From JAUREX01 sp044356825 (lineage in GTDB: Bacteria > Pseudomonadota > Alphaproteobacteria > Rhodobacterales > Rhodobacteraceae): a stretch of 12,405 nucleotides of DNA. Positions 1 to 4,800 of the stretch are shown one piece after another. The notes beneath the pieces are model-generated. The model was given only the letters and a program-made list of their open reading frames with translations, ran no database searches and had not been told where the DNA came from. The position numbers were made by a program, and so were the translations under genes. The stretch is from positions 1-12,405 of the forward strand of contig JBIKVM010000067.1 of assembly GCA_044356825.1 (NCBI GenBank), given 5' to 3'. The first letter of the stretch is position 1, and every line of letters begins with the position of its first letter.

Positions 1-172
1 GGATGCGCGCATTGTCGAGCCGCGCCCGCTCGGCCAGCCCGGCGACGTCGAAGGCCGCGAAGACATAGCCCATGTAGAGGACGAGCAGCACGGGCACCGA
101 CAGCGCCACCATCCGGCGGCGGCGAAAGGCGCCCAGCACATCGGCGCGCAGGTCGGCTGTGGCGTCCGTCAT
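1..172 (-). CDS. phnE: Phosphonate ABC transporter permease, second copy (5' part, runs off left edge)
   Basis: Only the first 57 codons are inside the window. They encode a short charged cytoplasmic N-terminus ending in an RRRR run, then a first membrane segment (about residues 21-41), then a stretch around LDNARI. This layout fits the N-terminus of PhnE-family permeases of the binding-protein-dependent transport system (inner membrane, PhnCDE phosphonate importer). The ATG at 172 overlaps the TGA of the upstream permease gene as ATGA (positions 172-169), which suggests translational coupling. Two tandem, non-identical phnE genes behind phnC and phnD are common in alphaproteobacteria, and the two products presumably form a heterodimeric channel. 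The EAA loop that contacts the ATPase would lie outside the window, so the family call rests on context plus the N-terminus. Confidence 0.8.
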   Translation of the reverse strand, partial: MTDATADLRADVLGAFRRRRMVALSVPVLLVLYMGYVFAAFDVAGLAERARLDNARI

Positions 173-1032
173 GCCGGCGCTCCCTTGACAAGGCGGGTGC
201 GCGCGCGCCCCGAGATCTGGTCGACGATCACGATGGTGACGAACAGCAGCGCGAAGATCGCGACGACCTGGTCGTATTTTCCCTGCCCCCATTGCATCGC
301 GAGCTTGAGGTCATGCCCGATCCCGCCCGAGCCGACGAAACCGAGGATCGCCGAGGCGCGGATGTTGATCTCGAACCGCAGGAGGCCATAGCTCAGCCAG
401 TTCGGCGCGACCTGGGGGATGACGCCGATCCACATCCGCTGGATCCAGTTGGCGCCGACGGACTGCAACCCCTCGACGGGCCTGAGGTCGGCATTCTCGG
501 CCACCTCGGAGAAAAGCTTGCCGAGCGCGCCCGCCGTGTGGATCGCGATCGCGATCATCGCCGGCACCGGCCCGCCGCCCAGGATGAAGATGAGGACGAG
601 CGCGATCACGATCTCGGGCACCGCGCGCATGGCGTCCATGATCCGCCGCAGCACCGGGATCAGGCGCGGCCAGCGCGCGAGTCCCCGCGTCGAGAGGAGC
701 GCGAGCACGATGGCCGCCAGCGCGCCGAAGAGGGTCGAGACGGCCGCGATGTTGACCGTCTCGATCAGCGAGGGGAAGAAGGCGAAGAGAAGCGCCGGCA
801 TCTCGGCCCGCTTGGCCCAGCCCTCGGACACCACCTCGGAGGGAAAGTCGAGGATCTGCCCGATCCCGACCAGAAACCCGCCCGCGTTGCGATCCTCGGC
901 GAGGCGGAACCCCGAGGCCATCAGCGCGATGAACACGACGAGCAGGATGCCGCCATACATCCGCTTGCGGCGGACATCGGCAAGATAGGTCTCGCGCAGG
1001 GCGCGGCCTTCGGGCAGCGATAGGTCGGTCAT
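169..1032 (-). CDS. phnE: Phosphonate ABC transporter permease, first copy
   Basis: A 287-residue inner-membrane permease of the PhnE type, carrying phosphonates or phosphate esters delivered by PhnD. A short basic N-terminus precedes a membrane segment at about 26-43. Further hydrophobic segments lie near 80-113, 140-170 and 255-272. The stretch RAVPEIVIALVLIF (136-149) is typical of PhnE. Residues about 176-240 form the EAA-type cytoplasmic loop and following helix (ENADLRPVEGLQSVGA, then GFVGSGGIG), which should dock onto PhnC. The ATG at 1032 has an AAGGA ribosome-binding site about 7 bases upstream. The gene follows phnD after 65 bases containing a strong hairpin, and overlaps the next permease by ATGA. 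Substrate range (alkylphosphonate, aminophosphonate, phosphite or phosphate ester) cannot be read from a permease. Confidence 0.93.
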   Translation of the reverse strand: MTDLSLPEGRALRETYLADVRRKRMYGGILLVVFIALMASGFRLAEDRNAGGFLVGIGQILDFPSEVVSEGWAKRAEMPALLFAFFPSLIETVNIAAVSTLFGALAAIVLALLSTRGLARWPRLIPVLRRIMDAMRAVPEIVIALVLIFILGGGPVPAMIAIAIHTAGALGKLFSEVAENADLRPVEGLQSVGANWIQRMWIGVIPQVAPNWLSYGLLRFEINIRASAILGFVGSGGIGHDLKLAMQWGQGKYDQVVAIFALLFVTIVIVDQISGRARTRLVKGAPA

Positions 1033-1051
1033 GCGCGATCCTTCAAGGCGA

Positions 1052-1082
1052 CGGGCCGGGGGGCTTCATGCCCCCCGACCCG
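1052..1082 (-). promoter_or_regulatory. GC-rich intercistronic hairpin between phnD and phnE
   Basis: Inverted arms CGGGGGGC (1057-1064) and GCCCCCCG (1070-1077) pair perfectly around a 5-base loop. The stem continues through one mismatch (1056/1078) with four more pairs (1052-1055 with 1079-1082). No U-tract follows in the transcript direction, so it is not a classical intrinsic terminator. Strong hairpins after the binding-protein gene of an ABC operon often stabilise the upstream mRNA or attenuate read-through, giving more binding protein than permease. That role is inferred here from position. Confidence 0.7.
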
Positions 1083-1097
1083 CGGGGTTTCGGCCGA

Positions 1098-2000
1098 TCA
1101 GTTCGACTGCGCCTTGCGCACGGCGATGATCGACTCATAGGCCTCGTGCGAGATCGGGGTGAAGCCCGAGGTCTCGCCGGCCGCCATGTTGTAGGCGCAC
1201 TGCGGATCCTTGCCGTGCAGTTCCTTGAGGAAGGTCACGACCTTCTCCTTCACGTCGGCCGGCAGCGCGCGGCGCAGCACGATCGGGCCCTCGGGGATCT
1301 CTTTCGACTTCCAGATCTCGACCAGGTTGTTCATGTCGACGAGGCCGGCATCGACCGCCTTGCGCAGCGCGCCCGAATTGTAGCCGTCTTCCCAGTTGCC
1401 CTGGCCGTCGGCCCAGGTCACGCCCGCGTCAACCTCGCCGTTGTTGACGGCGACGATGGTCTGCTCGTGCCCGCCGGTAAAGACGACCTCGCCGAAATAG
1501 TCGCCGCTCGCCATCGAGGCGCCGGTGGCCTGCGGGATCTCGATCGAGGGGATGAGATAGCCCGAGGTCGAGTTCGGATCGCCGAAGCCGAAGCGCTTGC
1601 CCTTCATGTCGGCAAGCGAGGCGATGCCCGAGTCCTTGCGGGCAAAGCCGATCGAGTAATAGCCGACCGAGCCGTCGAGGTTCGTCTTGACGAGGACGAC
1701 GTCGAGCGCCTCGGGATCGGTCAGATAGGCCTTGGCATAGGCCGATGCGCCAAGCCAGGCCATGTCGAGCGAGCCGCCGAGCAGGCCCTGCACCACGCCG
1801 TCATAATCGGCGGGGGTAAAGAGCTTCGTCTCGACCCCGAGCAGGTCCTGCACATAGGCGCGGACGCATTCGTTCGAGGTCAGGCGGTCCTGGGCGTTCT
1901 CGCCGCCGAGGATGCCGATGCGGAATTCGGTGATGCCTTCGGCCTGGGCGGCGCCGACGGTGGCGGCCGTGGCGAGAAGTGCGGCAAGGATCGTCTTCAT
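1098..2000 (-). CDS. phnD: Phosphonate ABC transporter periplasmic binding protein
   Basis: A 300-residue secreted substrate-binding protein. The ATG at 2000 is chosen because it begins a clear Sec signal peptide (MKTILAALLATAATVGAAQA, residues 1-20, cleavage after AQA) and has a GGAGAGAG ribosome-binding site just upstream. An open frame extends to 2117, but that extension has no signal-like start and runs into phnC. The mature protein starts with a FRIGILGGEN strand. It has the PhnD-type ligand segment FGDPNSTSGYLIPS (138-151), whose Ser/Thr residues bind the phosphonate group in the family. A downstream GGHEQTIVAVNNGEVDAG segment (176-193) contains the expected binding His (178). Ligand specificity is open: AEP, other phosphonates, phosphite and phosphate esters are all known for relatives. 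It lies between phnC and phnE1 with hairpins on both sides. Confidence 0.93.
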   Translation of the reverse strand: MKTILAALLATAATVGAAQAEGITEFRIGILGGENAQDRLTSNECVRAYVQDLLGVETKLFTPADYDGVVQGLLGGSLDMAWLGASAYAKAYLTDPEALDVVLVKTNLDGSVGYYSIGFARKDSGIASLADMKGKRFGFGDPNSTSGYLIPSIEIPQATGASMASGDYFGEVVFTGGHEQTIVAVNNGEVDAGVTWADGQGNWEDGYNSGALRKAVDAGLVDMNNLVEIWKSKEIPEGPIVLRRALPADVKEKVVTFLKELHGKDPQCAYNMAAGETSGFTPISHEAYESIIAVRKAQSN

Positions 2001-2018
2001 CGTCTCTCTCCGGATATG

Positions 2019-2035
2019 GGCCCGGGATCCGGGCC
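2019..2035 (-). promoter_or_regulatory. Hairpin in the phnC-phnD gap
   Basis: GGCCCGG (2019-2025) pairs with CCGGGCC (2029-2035) around a 3-base loop, seven pairs without mismatch. It lies in the 46-base gap between the phnC stop and the phnD start, ending 18 bases before the phnD ATG and just upstream of its ribosome-binding site. No U-tract follows. It may protect the phnD part of a processed mRNA. In such GC-rich DNA a chance stem of this size is possible. Confidence 0.45.
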
Positions 2036-2046
2036 GGGTGAAGGGG

Positions 2047-2868
2047 TCAGGCGAGCATCGCCCGGGCAAAGGCCCGATCGCCGAGGTCGAGCGCGCCGAT
2101 CTCGGTCGAGGTCGCATGTTCGGAAAAGCTCTCGTCCGCGCCGTAGATCTCGCGCGCGACGGCGGTGGTCAGCTGGCCGGGCGAGCCGTCGAAGACGATC
2201 CGACCGGCGCGCATCCCGATCACCCGGTCGCAATAGCGCCGCGCGGTGTCGAGCGTGTGCAGGTTGCAGATGACCGTGCGGCCGTCCTCGTCGTGGATGC
2301 GGCGCAGCGTGTCCATCACCACCTGCGCGTTCATCGGATCGAGGCTCGCGATGGGCTCGTCGGCGAGGATGAGCTTGGGATCCTGCATCAGCGCGCGCGC
2401 GATCGCGACGCGCTGCTGCTGCCCGCCCGAGAGCGCCTCGGCCCGTTTCGGCCCCTGCTCGGCGATGCCCAGACGCTCGAGGATGTCGATGGCGCGCAGG
2501 ATGTCGGCGCGCGGCCAGAGGTTGAAGAGGGCTGCCACCGAAGAGCGGCGGTTGAGCGTGCCGTGCAGCACGTTCGAGACCACATCCATCCGCGGCACGA
2601 GGTTGAACTGCTGGAAGATCATCGCGCAATCGGCCTGCCAGGAGCGCATCTCGGCACCCTTCAGCGAAAGGATGTCGCGCCCCATGAAGCGCATCGTGCC
2701 CTGCGTCGCATCGGTCAGGCGGTTCATCATCCGCAAAAGGGTCGATTTCCCCGCCCCCGAGCGGCCGATGATGCCGATCATCGCGGGGCGCTCGACGCTG
2801 AAAGAGGCACGATCGACGGCGGTGTTGGTGCCGAAGACTTTCGTCACCTGTTCGACGGACAAGAGCAT
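2047..2868 (-). CDS. phnC: Phosphonate ABC transporter ATP-binding protein
   Basis: A 273-residue ABC ATPase that energises the PhnDE importer at the cytoplasmic face of the inner membrane. All nucleotide-binding elements are visible. They are Walker A GRSGAGKST (35-43), a Q-loop in MIFQQFNLVPRMDVVSNVL (83-101), signature LSGGQ (146-150), Walker B LILADEP (166-172) with the catalytic Glu, and the switch His in CNLHTLDTAR (His204). The Q-loop region and the CNLHTLDTARRYCDRVIG segment are typical of PhnC rather than of general ATPases. It is the first gene of the phnC-phnD-phnE-phnE unit. The ATG at 2868 has only a weak Shine-Dalgarno (CGGGA), and a Pho-box-like array begins about 40 bases upstream. 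The C-terminal 30 residues extend beyond the core domain, as is usual for the family. Confidence 0.95.
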   Translation of the reverse strand: MLLSVEQVTKVFGTNTAVDRASFSVERPAMIGIIGRSGAGKSTLLRMMNRLTDATQGTMRFMGRDILSLKGAEMRSWQADCAMIFQQFNLVPRMDVVSNVLHGTLNRRSSVAALFNLWPRADILRAIDILERLGIAEQGPKRAEALSGGQQQRVAIARALMQDPKLILADEPIASLDPMNAQVVMDTLRRIHDEDGRTVICNLHTLDTARRYCDRVIGMRAGRIVFDGSPGQLTTAVAREIYGADESFSEHATSTEIGALDLGDRAFARAMLA

Positions 2869-2909
2869 GGCGATCCCGTTCTGTTGCCTGCACCGCGTAG
2901 GGCGCGGAT

Positions 2910-2981
2910 GCGACAGACGGGTGAAGCCCGTGTGACGGGGACGCGAAACTTTGGAATCCGTTGCGTTACGCTTGTGTGACG
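2910..2981 (-). promoter_or_regulatory. Putative PhoB-box array upstream of phnC (11-base phased repeats)
   Basis: Read on the plus strand, GTGACG-like hexamers start at 2910 (GCGACA), 2921 (GTGAAG), 2932 (GTGACG), 2943 (GCGAAA, weaker), 2965 (GTTACG) and 2976 (GTGACG). The register is exactly 11 bases, with one unrecognisable slot at 2954. In the phnC direction these read as CGTCAC/TGTCGC-like half-sites. Direct repeats 11 bases apart resembling CTGTCAT are the hallmark of PhoB binding sites, and phn transporters are classic Pho regulon members. The first half-site ends 41 bases before the phnC ATG. A weak -10-like CCTACG (2901-2896) lies at the spacing expected for a PhoB-activated promoter. 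The repeat geometry is seen directly. PhoB binding is inferred. Confidence 0.6.
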
Positions 2982-3000
2982 CAGCGGTGGCGCGCGCCCC

Positions 3001-4407
3001 TCAGCGCCCCGCGAGGCGCAGCCCGATCCGCGCCAGCGCGCCCGCCGTCCCGCCCGCGCGTTCGCGCGCATCCGCGGCATCGAGCAGCCGGTACATCCCC
3101 CGCAGCGCGAGGAAGCGCAGCGGTTCGGGCTCCCACCGGCGGACGGGAAGGTTGACCCAAGGCAGGGCTGCCAGCGCGCTCTGCCGCCCGAGTGCCAGAT
3201 CCGCGAGCGTCCGCCCCGCGAGGTTCGAGGTCGCGACCCCGATCCCGACATAGCCGCCCGCCCAGCCCATCCGGCTGCGCGGATCAAAGCCCACGCGCGC
3301 GCACCAGTCGCGCGGCACGCCCAGCACCCCGCACCAGGCATGCGCGATCGGCACCGCGCGCAGTTGCGGCAAGATGCGGTGCAGCCCCGCGATCAGGCGC
3401 GCGACTGTCACCCCGTCCGCTGCGCCGCCCGCGTCGATCCCCGAGGCGAAGCGATAGGGCACGCCGCGCGCGCCGAAGGCGATGCGCCCGTCCTCGGTCC
3501 GCTGGGCATAGAAATAGCTGTTGGCGGCATCGTGCAGCAGCTCGTATCCCTGCCAGCCGATCTCGGCCCAGAGGTCGGGCGGCAGCGGGTCGGTCACGAT
3601 CTGCGCGGAGTTGAGCGGCAGCCAGTCGCGCCGATGCCCGGGCAGGCGCGCGGTGAAGCCCTCGGTCGCGCGCAGGACCACCCCGGCCGTCACCGTGCCG
3701 CGATCCGTCATCACCCGCCCGGGCGAGAGGGCAAGCGCGCGCGTTCCTTCCCAGATGGTGGCGCCCGCGGCCTCGACCGCGGCCGCGAGGCCGCGCACGA
3801 GCTTGGCGGGCTGGATGCGCGCCACGCCGCCGACCGCGATCCCGCCCAGCGCACCCGCCACCGCGACCCGCCCCGCCATCTCGGCGGCATCGAGCCTGCG
3901 CGCCGGCATCTCGGGCGCGCCCCATGCCGCGCGCCCCTCCATCTCGGCATCGAGGCGCCCGAGCTGGGCGGGGTTCGTCGCGACGCGCAGTTCCTCGGTC
4001 TCGCGGATGTCGGCGTCGATGCCGAGCTCGCGCGCCCGCGCGATCACCTCGGGGACCGAGCGCGCCAGTTCGCCGATCAGCCGGCGCACATCCGCCGCGC
4101 TGCCGTTCGTCAGATAGCGCTCGGGCTTCCACGCGAAATCGCCGCTGAGCCACCCGCCATTGCGCCCCGAGGCGCCGAAACCCGCCCGTTCGGCCTCGAT
4201 CAGCCCGACGCGCAGCCCCGGGCTCGCCCGCAGCAGGTAAAGTGCCGTCCAGAGCCCCGTATAACCCGCGCCGACGATCGCGACATCGACCCGCGCATCA
4301 CCCCCGAGGGGCGCGCGCGGCGGCGCCATGCCGCCAAGCGCCGCGTGCCAGAAGGAAACCTCGCCATTGCGGCGCGGCAGGTCGGGGGCGTGGGCGGTCT
4401 CGGGCAT
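3001..4407 (-). CDS. FAD-dependent amine/amino-acid oxidase-like oxidoreductase (DAO family)
   Basis: A 468-residue flavoprotein of the glycine/sarcosine/D-amino-acid oxidase superfamily (PF01266). The dinucleotide-binding fold is at 41-71: DVAIVGAGYTGLWTALYL, ending in Glu71, which would bind the ribose of FAD. GFGASGRNGGW (77-87) follows, then the substrate domain and a C-terminal FAD contact GYVGIGVATSNLAGRTLADL (385-404). The tail around RRWEPEPLRFLALRGMYRL (about 423-441) is shared by a broad bacterial oxidase subgroup. The start at 4407 is preferred over an upstream in-frame ATG at 4494 because it has a GAGGTG ribosome-binding site and the fold begins normally. No signal peptide is visible, so it is probably cytoplasmic. 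It lies just upstream of phnC in the same direction. Related oxidases next to phn genes act on, or are proposed to act on, aminophosphonates. The substrate here is unknown, and a general amine or gamma-glutamyl-amine substrate is equally possible. Confidence 0.85.
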   Translation of the reverse strand: MPETAHAPDLPRRNGEVSFWHAALGGMAPPRAPLGGDARVDVAIVGAGYTGLWTALYLLRASPGLRVGLIEAERAGFGASGRNGGWLSGDFAWKPERYLTNGSAADVRRLIGELARSVPEVIARARELGIDADIRETEELRVATNPAQLGRLDAEMEGRAAWGAPEMPARRLDAAEMAGRVAVAGALGGIAVGGVARIQPAKLVRGLAAAVEAAGATIWEGTRALALSPGRVMTDRGTVTAGVVLRATEGFTARLPGHRRDWLPLNSAQIVTDPLPPDLWAEIGWQGYELLHDAANSYFYAQRTEDGRIAFGARGVPYRFASGIDAGGAADGVTVARLIAGLHRILPQLRAVPIAHAWCGVLGVPRDWCARVGFDPRSRMGWAGGYVGIGVATSNLAGRTLADLALGRQSALAALPWVNLPVRRWEPEPLRFLALRGMYRLLDAADARERAGGTAGALARIGLRLAGR

Positions 4408-4410
4408 CGC

Positions 4411-4428
4411 GGCACCTCGGCAGGTGCC
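4411..4428 (-). promoter_or_regulatory. Hairpin enclosing the ribosome-binding site of the FAD oxidoreductase gene
   Basis: In the mRNA direction GGCACCT (4428-4422), loop GCCG (4421-4418) and AGGTGCC (4417-4411) make a perfect 7-bp stem with a 4-base loop, ending three bases before the ATG at 4407. The likely Shine-Dalgarno GAGGTG (4418-4413) is the loop edge plus the 3' arm, so it would be masked when the stem forms. This suggests low or conditional translation. Nothing visible identifies a ligand-binding riboswitch family. The inverted repeat could instead bind a regulator as DNA. Confidence 0.5.
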
Positions 4429-4506
4429 CGACCCTAGGGGCAGGACCCCCCCGCGGGCAAGCCCCGGCTTGGCACGCGGCGCGCAGCAGCCCATGCGACG
4501 GACCGA

Positions 4507-4634
4507 GGCCGAGACATGCAGGAGCGGCGTCTTCTCCGTCCGTGGGCGGCGGCGCGCCCTGCCGCGCCGGCGAACACCCGCCGCGTCCGCCCCCGTCTCC
4601 AGAGGATGCCGCAGGTGCCCCGCGTCGCGGCCCG
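4507..4634. repeat. Diverged intergenic direct repeat, copy A
   Basis: Copy A starts with GGCCGAGACATGCAGGAG and matches copy B at 23 of the first 28 bases, including GTCTTC. After a diverged middle part, 4579-4634 matches 4737-4792 at about 45 of 56 bases (CGCCGCGTCCGCCC at the start, GTCGCGGCCCG at the end). The middle holds a hairpin (GGCGCG 4551-4556 with CGCGCC 4563-4568) beginning 44 bases into the copy, the same offset as the hairpin in copy B. Copy A carries about 17 extra bases after the stem region. It may be a dispersed intergenic repeat or an old tandem duplication. No coding role is visible. Confidence 0.6.
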
Positions 4635-4681
4635 TGCCGCATTAAGCCCACTGTGCGCAACGCCTGTCCGCGACCCGCCGG

Positions 4682-4792
4682 GGCCGAGACGTGCGGGCGT
4701 GGTGTCTTCCTTTCGCCGGAGGGGTGCGGCGCGCTACGCCGCGTCCGCCCTCGTTCCCCCGGGATGGCGCGGGTGCCTTCCGTCGCGGCCCG
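4682..4792. repeat. Diverged intergenic direct repeat, copy B
   Basis: Copy B is the partner of copy A, offset by 175 bases at the left end and 158 at the right because it lacks about 17 bases. It starts GGCCGAGACGTGCGGGCG and ends GTCGCGGCCCG, only eight bases from the stop codon of the ybbP-like gene at 4801. Its internal hairpin GCGGCG (4726-4731) / CGCCGC (4737-4742), loop CGCTA, has a different sequence from the copy A stem but sits at the same offset. Confidence 0.6.
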
Positions 4793-4800
4793 CGCCCCCC

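Larger units (their letters stand above)
4408..4800. other. 393-base intergenic region without a credible gene
   Basis: This stretch separates the ybbP-like stop (4801) from the FAD oxidoreductase start. Open frames cross it on both strands, but their translations are Arg/Pro/Ala-rich, lack recognisable domains and are expected in DNA this GC-rich. It contains the ribosome-binding-site hairpin, a short palindrome CCCTAGGG near 4433-4440, and two diverged direct repeats (separate entries). I find no convincing sigma-70 promoter and no U-tract terminator, though a promoter for the oxidoreductase is expected here. Confidence 0.7.

Noticed and set aside
2001..2117. Extension of phnD to an ATG at 2117
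   Set aside because: It would overlap the 3' end of phnC, and the extra 39 residues would bury a canonical signal peptide that starts at 2000.
2989..2998. Palindrome GGCGCGCGCC after the FAD oxidoreductase stop as a terminator
   Set aside because: It is a self-complementary tract with no loop and no U-run. Such CG alternations are frequent by chance in this DNA.
4408..4494. N-terminal extension of the FAD oxidoreductase to an ATG at 4494
   Set aside because: The added 29 residues lie upstream of a good ribosome-binding site and ATG at 4407, and the FAD fold starts normally without them.
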